The position numbers and the translations under genes were made by a program. Below are positions 14,605 to 21,472 of a stretch of DNA of 22,652 nt, piece by piece (within the stretch, counting starts at the first letter, position 1; each line of letters opens with the position of its first letter). The DNA comes from an uncultured Ruminococcus sp. (lineage in GTDB: Bacteria; Bacillota; Clostridia; Oscillospirales; Ruminococcaceae). The stretch spans positions 1 through 22,652 of the forward strand of contig CALGTV010000009.1 of assembly GCA_937902395.1 (NCBI GenBank), given 5' to 3'. The notes below the pieces were generated by a model. That model worked only from the letters and a program-made list of their open reading frames with translations, was not told the DNA's origin and made no database searches.

Positions 14605-15000
14605 CTATTTTGTATTTATTCGGGATTTTTTCATTTTATTATAAAGTAATGAACCTGCTATTCCGATTGCAGTTCCCAGCGCATAGCTGTACAAATCTTT
14701 TACCGCAAAGCTTGTACCGATAAGGATTCTGAAAAATTCTATATCTCCAAGCCCGATAATGTCAACAATGTGGATATACTGCAAAAACTCCACTAAAAAC
14801 GCAAAAATCAATACTCCGATATGAGTGATTACAGGCTTTTTTCCGCCGATTACGCTTTGTACAAGGCAGTAAACCGCCCATACTACTATGACATCGCCGC
14901 CGTATGCCCTGAGCCAGTTATTGTGCTGTGTAAGGGCAATTACAACCTCAACGGCAATCAGCAGAATGAGGATTATTATATATGACAGTCGTTTTTTCAT
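14605..15000 (-). CDS. DUF2809-like membrane protein
   Basis: This 131-residue integral membrane protein has four predicted hydrophobic segments (about 5-22, 36-52, 59-77 and 105-124). The pattern matches DUF2809: a helix, then LRAYGGDVIVVWAVYCLVQ, then FAFLVEFLQYIHI with the conserved E and Q, then KDLYSYALGTAIG near the end. The function is unknown. The start has a G-rich site (TAGGGGG) four bases upstream. It follows hydF by 23 bases and is probably co-transcribed with it. Its 3' end borders the argG operator region, and no terminator separates it from argG. Confidence 0.82.
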   Translation of the reverse strand: MKKRLSYIIILILLIAVEVVIALTQHNNWLRAYGGDVIVVWAVYCLVQSVIGGKKPVITHIGVLIFAFLVEFLQYIHIVDIIGLGDIEFFRILIGTSFAVKDLYSYALGTAIGIAGSLLYNKMKKSRINTK

Positions 15001-15023
15001 ACAGCCCCCTACAAATTAATTCT

Positions 15024-16211
15024 TCATTCATAATTCTTAATTGGAGCAATGCTTCTTTCCAGTATACCGCTGAATTTCGCCAATGCCGTGCCATAGTTGG
15101 TAAATGGCACGCCCTGCATTTCCGCAAGCTTTCTGCGGTATGCAACCTCTTTTTCGTTGAGCATACAGCCGCCGCAGTGGATTACAAGGCTGTATTCCGT
15201 CAAATCATCAGGGAAATCCCGTCCCGATGTGAGAACTATTTCAAAATTCTTCCCTGTATACTTTTTCAGCATATTCGGCAGTTTTACACTACCTATATCG
15301 CCGCATTGACGGTGGTGAGTACATCCCTCGGATATGAGTATCTTATCCCCGTCTTTCAGGCTGTCAATTGCCGCCGCGCCCTTTACTGCTGTATCAAGGA
15401 ATCCCTTGTATCTCGCCATAAGAATAGAGAATGACGTAAGGGGGATATTTTCGGAAACTATCTCATTCACCTTGCCGAATACCTGTGAATCAGTAACAAC
15501 AATTTTCGGCGGTACAGCCAGATTTTTCAGAGTTTGCGCAAGTTCTGTTTCACGTGAAACTATCACCATTGCATTTGCATCAAGAATATCACGGATTGTC
15601 TGCACCTGCGGCAGAATCATACGTCCCTTAGGTGCTGATTCATCTATGGGAGTTACAAGCACTATCATATCCCCTGCATTGAGCAAATCCCCGATAATAC
15701 GCCGTTCATTACCCATTTTTTCAGCCAGTGACGCTATTTTTTCTTTCAGTTCATGGATATTCTTTTTATCCCTTGCAGAAACAGTTATTTCATTGTCGGA
15801 ATTTATCTCCCTGTCGCTTAAATCGCCCTTGTTATAGGCGATAATACAGGGGATTTCACGGTCTTTGAACAGCTGTACAAGTTCTTTTTCGCAGTCTCCC
15901 ATACCTGCGGATATATCCACCACAAGAACGGCTATGTCAGTTTTTGCCAGTATCTGACGGGTTTTCTTCACTCGCAGTTCGCCCAACATTCCCTCGTCGT
16001 CATAGCCGGGGGTGTCGATTATCTCAACTGCTCCCAAAGGCAGCAGCTCCATTGCCTTATAAACGGGGTCGGTGGTTGTTCCTTTTACATCGGAGACAAC
16101 GGACAATTCCTGCCCTGTCACCGCATTTACAAGAGAGGATTTTCCTGCATTTCTCCTGCCGAAAAATCCGATGTGTATTCTTTCTCCCGAGGGTGTATTA
16201 TTTAAGCTCAT
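15024..16211 (-). CDS. hydF: [FeFe]-hydrogenase H-cluster maturation GTPase HydF
   Basis: HydF is the scaffold/carrier GTPase that receives the di-iron subcluster made by HydE and HydG and delivers it to [FeFe]-hydrogenase. The 395-residue protein has the GTPase domain first: G18-R-R-N-A-G-K-S-S26 (P-loop), G44-T-T-T-D48, D66-T-P-G69 and N127-K-G-D130. The C-terminal cluster domain has C297-x-H299 and H345-C346-G-G-C349, the motifs that bind the [4Fe-4S] cluster. The protein is complete by these marks. The last residues (KNYE) are encoded in an AT-rich stretch resembling a simple repeat. The start has AGAGGAAG about seven bases upstream. No hydE, hydG or hydrogenase gene is in the window, so the maturase gene is separated from its partners. 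The organism is likely an H2-evolving fermenter. Confidence 0.95.
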   Translation of the reverse strand: MSLNNTPSGERIHIGFFGRRNAGKSSLVNAVTGQELSVVSDVKGTTTDPVYKAMELLPLGAVEIIDTPGYDDEGMLGELRVKKTRQILAKTDIAVLVVDISAGMGDCEKELVQLFKDREIPCIIAYNKGDLSDREINSDNEITVSARDKKNIHELKEKIASLAEKMGNERRIIGDLLNAGDMIVLVTPIDESAPKGRMILPQVQTIRDILDANAMVIVSRETELAQTLKNLAVPPKIVVTDSQVFGKVNEIVSENIPLTSFSILMARYKGFLDTAVKGAAAIDSLKDGDKILISEGCTHHRQCGDIGSVKLPNMLKKYTGKNFEIVLTSGRDFPDDLTEYSLVIHCGGCMLNEKEVAYRRKLAEMQGVPFTNYGTALAKFSGILERSIAPIKNYE

Positions 16212-16238
16212 AATATTTCTTCCTCTAATTTAATTAAA

Positions 16239-16456
16239 GGGCGAGCAATGCTCGCCCCGAGATTGTCGAAAAAGTCAGCTTAGTTCATAAATTAAGGGGA
16301 CGCTCTCACTTGCAGAGCGTCCCCTCTTTTCAAACAGTCCACAGGACTGTTTGAAAATTCACCCCTTGCAGAGCGCTTGAACGCTATGTGGGACGCTGTC
16401 CCACCCCCTGCCAGAGACGCTGTCTCTGGACTCTGCTAAAGGGCTTTGCCCTTTAG
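16239..16456. repeat. Train of six palindromes in a gene-free stretch
   Basis: The gap 16212-16522 contains no convincing gene. It holds six hairpins in a row: 8 bp at 16239-16257; 11 bp at 16296-16324 (followed by TCTTTT on the plus strand); 14 bp at 16327-16357; 7 bp at 16388-16404; 8 bp at 16411-16429; and 9 bp at 16436-16456. Most have 3-base loops (AAT, ACA, GCT, GCT, TTT). The composition is richer in GC than the neighbourhood. It looks like a mosaic intergenic repeat element rather than one terminator. Confidence 0.75.
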
Positions 16457-16484
16457 AATCCCATTCCATAGTTTTTACATATCG

Positions 16485-16515
16485 AAGCCTCCGAGAATTT
16501 TCGGAGGCTTTGTTT
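16485..16515. terminator. Hairpin terminator after the glgA operon
   Basis: A perfect 10-bp stem AAGCCTCCGA/TCGGAGGCTT (16485-16494/16501-16510) has a 6-base loop, 8 bases beyond the stop of the 83-residue gene. T-rich sequence (TGTTT) follows on the plus strand and only CGATATG on the minus strand, so in the operon's own direction it is a weak intrinsic terminator; it may still mark the transcript end. Confidence 0.55.
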
Positions 16516-16522
16516 CATTATA

Positions 16523-16774
16523 TTATCTGCACATTTCTTCAAGCCATTTTATCATGGCTTCAAATCCTGATTCACTGCATTCAAATTCCATTTCATTTTC
16601 TATTTCAGCCTTTTCGGAACAAAGTCTGCCATGCCATGTCATTACTTTCAGATTTTCACCATTTTTGATTTTATATGTGAAATCTCCGAGACTTCCTGAA
16701 TAATCATTGCCGCTGCTGAAATAGTAATATCGGGGGATATCCAGTACTTTTGACGCGCTTGTCTGTGATGGCAT
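16523..16774 (-). CDS. Hypothetical 83-residue protein
   Basis: This small soluble protein begins MPSQTSASKVLDIPRYYYF, continues with GDFTYKIKNGENLKVMTWHGRLCSE, and ends with an acidic helix (GFEAMIKWLEEMCR). It has no signal peptide or TM segment and no family was recognised. The chosen start is the ATG at 16774, seven bases after GGAGG and one base after the HAD gene's stop; the longer frame from 16855 reaches back into the HAD gene and is not needed. Tight spacing suggests co-translation with the HAD hydrolase. Confidence 0.72.
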   Translation of the reverse strand: MPSQTSASKVLDIPRYYYFSSGNDYSGSLGDFTYKIKNGENLKVMTWHGRLCSEKAEIENEMEFECSESGFEAMIKWLEEMCR

Positions 16775-16775
16775 A

Positions 16776-17447
16776 TCATATCCTCCCCTCAAAATAATTG
16801 ATTGCTTCTTCAAGATTTTCATAAACTCCGCTGAGCATGGGCATAAGCTCCTCATCAGGCGGTGTCATGTCGGGAATCATTATTGCCTGACAGCCTGCGG
16901 AATATGCGGATTTTATACCATTAGGGGAATCCTCAAAGGCTGTGCACTCCTGCGGCGGCAGTCCAAGCTGAGCCGCAGCTGTAAGATATATTTCGGGGTC
17001 TGGCTTTCCTGTTGTGACCATATCGCCGCAGACAATTGCGTCGATATAACCTAAAACGTCAATTTTTTCAAGGTACATCAGCGTTCTTTCACGGGGAGTT
17101 GCAGTAGCTACGGCAATTTTAATGCTATGATTTTTCAGATAGCCGAAAAGCTCAAATAGTCCCTTTTTGATGTCAATGCCGTTTTCTGCAATATGAGCGT
17201 TTATAAGCTCTGTGCGCCTTGCCCGTACATCCTCTGTGGGGAAATCCTCCCCAAAAAAGCCTTTGAGCATGGGAATTGAAAATTTCCGTGCAAGGCTTCG
17301 TATTGCGAAAACGTGCTTATCTTCCATGGTATAACCAAAATCAGCCGCCGCCTGTTTCCAGTAGCGGAGATAAAGCTTTTCCGTATCTATCATAAGCCCG
17401 TCCATATCGAAAACGGCACCTCTGATAATTGTTTTGTTCATTGGCAT
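16776..17447 (-). CDS. HAD-superfamily hydrolase (phosphoglucomutase/phosphatase-like)
   Basis: This 223-residue subfamily IA HAD protein has motif I as F13-D14-M-D16-G-L-M-I-D-T-E, which carries the nucleophile D14, and a helical cap at about 20-95. Motif II is around VATATPRE, motif III is K in GDMVTTGKPDPEIY, and motif IV is AFEDSPNGIKSA. This combination is seen in beta-phosphoglucomutase-like and sugar-phosphate phosphatase proteins; the exact substrate cannot be named. Its ATG shares a base with the glgA stop (TGATG at 17449-17445), the reason for preferring 17447. An ATG at 17465, inside the glgA tail, has GAGGG about nine bases upstream and is the alternative. Being coupled to glycogen synthase, it may act on a sugar phosphate. 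Confidence 0.9.
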   Translation of the reverse strand: MPMNKTIIRGAVFDMDGLMIDTEKLYLRYWKQAAADFGYTMEDKHVFAIRSLARKFSIPMLKGFFGEDFPTEDVRARRTELINAHIAENGIDIKKGLFELFGYLKNHSIKIAVATATPRERTLMYLEKIDVLGYIDAIVCGDMVTTGKPDPEIYLTAAAQLGLPPQECTAFEDSPNGIKSAYSAGCQAIMIPDMTPPDEELMPMLSGVYENLEEAINYFEGRI

Positions 17448-18901
17448 CACCAGTTTATCATCCATGAATACATGCCCTCATACTGACGGGCTGAGCTGTT
17501 CCATGAGAAGTCTGTTTCCATGCCGCGCTTAACCATGTTGTCCCACTCTTTGCGGTGGTCAAAGTATATGCTCTTAGAGTAGTTGATAACTCCCAACATT
17601 TCCTCGCCATTATAGTTTGCAAAAGAGAAGCCTGTGCCTGCACCGTCAAATTCATTATATGGCTGTACTGTATCTTTCAGACCGCCTGTTTCGCGTACAA
17701 TCGGAACTGTACCATATCTGAGGGCAATAAGCTGTGTAAGTCCGCATGGCTCGAAAAGTGAGGGCATGAGCATTGTATCTGCGGCGGCGTAAAGCTTATG
17801 CGCCAACTGGTCGGAGTAGAGGATATTTGCGGAAACTCTGTCGGGATATTTCCACTGATAATGTCTGAACATATTCTCATACTGCGGGTCGCCTGTGCCG
17901 ATAACCACAAACTGAGTATTTTCGTCGCAGATTCGCTCGATTGCGTAATTTACAAGGTCAAGGCCTTTTTGGTCTGTAAGTCGGGAAATTATTGCAATCA
18001 TATACTTGTTTTCGTCTACGGGGAGACCCAGTTCTGCCTGCAACTTTTTCTTGTTTACGGCTTTCTGCTTCTTGAAATTCTTTGAGGTGTATTTTGCAAA
18101 TATCTGATTGTCATCAGCGGGATTATAAACGTCGTAGTCAATACCATTGACGATTCCTCGGAGAGATGCAGACCTTGCGCGGAGAAGTCCGTCAAGCTGT
18201 TCGCCGTAGAATGGGTATTTTATTTCCTCGGCATAAGTCTCGGAAACTGTTGTGATATAATCGGCATACACAAGGCCGCCCTTGAGCATATTTGCATCTT
18301 TTTTGAATTCAAGCTTATCAGGAGTGAACATATAATCAGGAAGTCCTGTATTGAACTGGAATGTTTCGATATCCCACACGCCCTGGAATTTCAGGTTGTG
18401 AATTGTCATAATTGACTTTGTACCGCTGAAAAATGGATTTGTTGCAAAAGTTGAATGGAGAAATACAGGAATGAGGGATGCCTGCCAATCGTGGCAATGA
18501 ATAATGTCGGGACGGAAATTTATAACAGGCATAATTGCAAGTACTGCTTTGCAGAAGAATGTGAAACGCTCGATATCCCACTTTAAATCAGAGGAATAGG
18601 GTGAATCGCATTTGAAATAATATTCGTTATCCACGAAATAGAACTTTATGCCGTTGTATTCGTATTCCATAATTCCTACATGTACGCGTTCATTGTGCAT
18701 GCCGTAGTCCATGTAAAAATGAGTTATATATTTAAAATTATCTCTGAACTTTGCAGGGATACAGGTATAGTAGGGGAGTATAACCCTTACATCAAATTCT
18801 TCTTTATTGATATAGCGTGGCAATGCACCGCATACGTCAGCCAATCCGCCTGTTTTTATAAATGGCACACATTCGGAAGCGGCAAATAAAATATTTTTCA
18901 T
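17447..18901 (-). CDS. glgA: Glycogen synthase (ADP-glucose)
   Basis: This GT5-family enzyme extends alpha-1,4-glucan chains from ADP-glucose. The 484-residue protein has the N-terminal sugar-nucleotide motif K16-T-G-G-L20, then HCHDWQASLIPVFL, TIHNLKFQGVWD, YADYITTVSETYAEEI and GIVNGIDYDVYNP. The second Rossmann half carries SRLTDQKGLDLV and the catalytic-region motif PSLFEPCGLTQLIALRYGTVPIVRETGGLKDTV. All hallmarks are intact. The start has AAGGAG eight bases upstream and a consensus promoter 50-80 bases further. It is the first gene of a glgA / HAD / 83-residue unit. No glgC, glgB or glgP is in the window. Confidence 0.97.
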   Translation of the reverse strand: MKNILFAASECVPFIKTGGLADVCGALPRYINKEEFDVRVILPYYTCIPAKFRDNFKYITHFYMDYGMHNERVHVGIMEYEYNGIKFYFVDNEYYFKCDSPYSSDLKWDIERFTFFCKAVLAIMPVINFRPDIIHCHDWQASLIPVFLHSTFATNPFFSGTKSIMTIHNLKFQGVWDIETFQFNTGLPDYMFTPDKLEFKKDANMLKGGLVYADYITTVSETYAEEIKYPFYGEQLDGLLRARSASLRGIVNGIDYDVYNPADDNQIFAKYTSKNFKKQKAVNKKKLQAELGLPVDENKYMIAIISRLTDQKGLDLVNYAIERICDENTQFVVIGTGDPQYENMFRHYQWKYPDRVSANILYSDQLAHKLYAAADTMLMPSLFEPCGLTQLIALRYGTVPIVRETGGLKDTVQPYNEFDGAGTGFSFANYNGEEMLGVINYSKSIYFDHRKEWDNMVKRGMETDFSWNSSARQYEGMYSWMINW

Positions 18902-18950
18902 AGTCTAAACTCCTTGTTATTTATACATATTATATATTCTGTATGTTATT

Positions 18951-18979
18951 ATTATACACCAAAACCCGTTGATAGTCAA
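18951..18979 (-). promoter_or_regulatory. glgA promoter
   Basis: The minus strand has TTGACT (plus 18974-18979, five of six), a 17-base spacer and a perfect TATAAT (18951-18956). The predicted start is near 18944, with a 43-base leader. It is back-to-back with the pcrA promoter in the 207-base divergent gap. Confidence 0.78.
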
Positions 18980-19027
18980 TAGAAAAATATTAAGTTTACA
19001 CAAAGTTTTCTTTTATTGAAATAGTAC

Positions 19028-19056
19028 TTTTCAAAAATAAAAAAGTATGGTATAAT
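19028..19056 (+). promoter_or_regulatory. pcrA-pyk promoter
   Basis: The plus strand has TTTTCA (19028-19033, four of six), a 17-base spacer and a perfect TATAAT (19051-19056) preceded by TGG, an extended -10. The predicted start is near 19063, with a 46-base leader. Confidence 0.65.
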
Positions 19057-19108
19057 ATATTGTAGTTACTATATTGTATATAAATATTGTAAAACGGAGT
19101 AGATTTTT

Positions 19109-21460
19109 ATGGCGAACAATTCTTTTATTGCCGCTAAACAGGCGGCTTTGAAACATTATTTCAGCCGTATGAACGATATGCAGCAGCAGGCTGTGTTTAC
19201 GGTCAACGGCCCTGTGCTTGTTCTTGCAGGTGCGGGAAGCGGTAAAACTACCGTTATTGTAAATCGTATTGCTAATCTTATTAATTTCGGCAATGCATAT
19301 TTTGATGAATCACAAACAGGCTCGGAAGGCGATATCCAATTCCTTAATGACTATGCCGCAGGTAAAACAGATGATTTCGATACCCTCCGCGATATCGTTG
19401 CTGTGAATCCTGTTAAGCCTTGGAATATTCTTGCTATTACCTTTACTAACAAGGCGGCAGGGGAGCTGAAAGAGCGTCTTGAATCCATGCTTGGCGATGA
19501 GGGCGCAGGTATTCATGCCTCAACGTTCCATTCCGCTTGTATGAGAATTCTCAGAAGCGAAATTGAAAATCTCGGTTTCAGCAAGGATTTCACTATATAT
19601 GATTCCTCAGACAGTCAGCGTCTTATTAAGAATCTCATCACTGAGCTTGATTATAGTGAAAAGCAGTTTCTGCCTAAAGCTGTACTTGCAGAAATCAGTA
19701 TGGCAAAGGATAAAATGATATCTCCTGAACAGCTTCTTGATGAGGCAGGTGCGGATTATCGCCGCAAGGTAATTGCGCGAATCTACAAGGTTTATATGGA
19801 GCGTCTCAGAACTGCTAATGCGCTTGATTTTGATGATATCCTCTGCAAAACTGTCGAGCTGTTTGACCAGTTCCCTGATATACTTGAAAAATACCGCAAC
19901 CGCTATAAATACATAATGGTTGACGAATATCAGGATACAAACCACGTTCAGTTCAGACTTGTTTCTCAGCTTTCTGAGGGACATAAGAATATCTGCGTTG
20001 TGGGTGATGACGACCAGAGTATCTACCGTTTCAGAGGTGCGAATATCGAAAATATTCTCGGATTTGAAGAACAGTTTGAGGGTGCGGCTGTAATTCGTCT
20101 TGAACAGAATTACCGTTCAACTCAGACAGTTCTCAATGCTGCGAATTCGGTTATATCAAATAATTTCGGACGTAAGGCGAAAACCCTTTGGACTAAGGGC
20201 GACGAGGGAGATAAAATTCTCTGGTACAAAGCTGCTGATGAAAACGATGAGGCAAGCTTTATTGCAGATACAATCAAGGCTGATTACGAGGCAACAGGTA
20301 AATACAGCAGAAATGCCGTTCTCTATCGTATGAATGCTCAGTCAAATATTATCGAACGCGCTTTAGTGAGAGCTGATATCCCTTACAGAGTATACGGCGG
20401 TATGCGCTTCTATGACCGCAAGGAAATCAAGGACGTTACTTCTTATCTTGCATTTATAAATAATCCCAACGATATGCTCAGATTCAGACGTATTATCGGT
20501 GAGCCAAAGAGAAGTATCGGTGAATCTACTGTTGCTCTTATTGATGATATCTGCCGCGATTTGAAATTAAATCCATATGAAGTTATGCGCGATTGTGAGC
20601 AGTATGCGCCCCTTTCTAAGAAAGTCTCTGCTCTTAAAGCGGCGGCTGAAATGTTCGGCGAGCTTATTGATATGGTTGATGAAGTTCCTCTTGATGAACT
20701 TCTGGATGCTGTTCTTACAAAAACAGGTTATCTCAATTATCTGAAAAATCAGGAAAATGGCGAAAGCAAAATAGAAAATGTAGAAGAACTCCGCACCTCT
20801 GTGATTAGATATATGGAGCAGGCAGATGAGCCTACTCTCAGCGGATTTCTCGAAGAAACAGCACTCTTTACCGACGCTGATGAGGCGGAGGGGGACAACG
20901 ACAGAGTGGCGCTTATGACTATCCATTCCGCAAAGGGACTTGAATTCGATAATGTTTTCCTTATCGGTATGGAGGACGGCATATTCCCCGGTTCACGCTC
21001 TCTTGACAGCGAGGAGGATATGGAGGAGGAACGCCGCCTTGCATATGTTGCTATTACCCGTGCGAAGAAGAAGCTTTACATAACAAGCGCTGGCAGACGA
21101 ATGATTTTCGGTCAGACACAACGCAATGTTACTTCACGATTTGTTCGCGAAATGGGCAGAGAATATATTGTCAAAAAAGATAATTATACCAAGAATAAGG
21201 ACGACCATGACAATGGCGTAACCGAAGTACAGTCCCTTAGCTTACAGCAGCAGATTGCCCGTGCAAAGAGACAATCAACTGTTAAAACTGCTGCTGCTAC
21301 ATATGAAGCAGGGGAGAGAGTAATGCATAAGATTTTCGGTGAGGGTACTATAATTTCTGCTACTCCTGCAGCAAACGATTTTATGCTTGAAATCGCCTTT
21401 GATAAAGTGGGTACAAAGAAAATAATGGCTAATTTTGCAAAGCTTACTAAGCTCAGCTAA
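19109..21460 (+). CDS. pcrA: UvrD/PcrA-type ATP-dependent DNA helicase
   Basis: This superfamily 1A helicase unwinds DNA 3' to 5' in repair, removal of RecA filaments and replication restart. The 783-residue protein has all motifs: Q motif MNDMQQQAV, Walker A G41-A-G-S-G-K-T47, Ia ILAITFTNKAA, II V-D272-E-Y-Q-D-T, III VVGDDDQSIYRFRGAN, IV LEQNYRST, V MTIHSAKGLEFDNVFLIGMEDGIFP, and VI EERRLAYVAITRAKKKLYI. The C-terminus (about 730-783, GERVMHKIFGEGTI ... KKIMANFAKLTKL) is the Tudor-like end of PcrA that contacts RNA polymerase in relatives. Between Walker A and motif Ia there is an acidic insertion of roughly 40 residues (about 60-101) absent from the classical PcrA. The start has CGGAG about nine bases upstream. 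It is followed by pyk 12 bases later. Confidence 0.96.
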   Translation: MANNSFIAAKQAALKHYFSRMNDMQQQAVFTVNGPVLVLAGAGSGKTTVIVNRIANLINFGNAYFDESQTGSEGDIQFLNDYAAGKTDDFDTLRDIVAVNPVKPWNILAITFTNKAAGELKERLESMLGDEGAGIHASTFHSACMRILRSEIENLGFSKDFTIYDSSDSQRLIKNLITELDYSEKQFLPKAVLAEISMAKDKMISPEQLLDEAGADYRRKVIARIYKVYMERLRTANALDFDDILCKTVELFDQFPDILEKYRNRYKYIMVDEYQDTNHVQFRLVSQLSEGHKNICVVGDDDQSIYRFRGANIENILGFEEQFEGAAVIRLEQNYRSTQTVLNAANSVISNNFGRKAKTLWTKGDEGDKILWYKAADENDEASFIADTIKADYEATGKYSRNAVLYRMNAQSNIIERALVRADIPYRVYGGMRFYDRKEIKDVTSYLAFINNPNDMLRFRRIIGEPKRSIGESTVALIDDICRDLKLNPYEVMRDCEQYAPLSKKVSALKAAAEMFGELIDMVDEVPLDELLDAVLTKTGYLNYLKNQENGESKIENVEELRTSVIRYMEQADEPTLSGFLEETALFTDADEAEGDNDRVALMTIHSAKGLEFDNVFLIGMEDGIFPGSRSLDSEEDMEEERRLAYVAITRAKKKLYITSAGRRMIFGQTQRNVTSRFVREMGREYIVKKDNYTKNKDDHDNGVTEVQSLSLQQQIARAKRQSTVKTAAATYEAGERVMHKIFGEGTIISATPAANDFMLEIAFDKVGTKKIMANFAKLTKLS

Positions 21461-21472
21461 CAGGAGGATAAT

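Noticed and set aside
16446..16703. Plus-strand 85-codon frame across the palindromes and the 83-residue gene
   Set aside because: It has no ribosome site and runs through hairpins and antisense to a well-coupled minus-strand gene.
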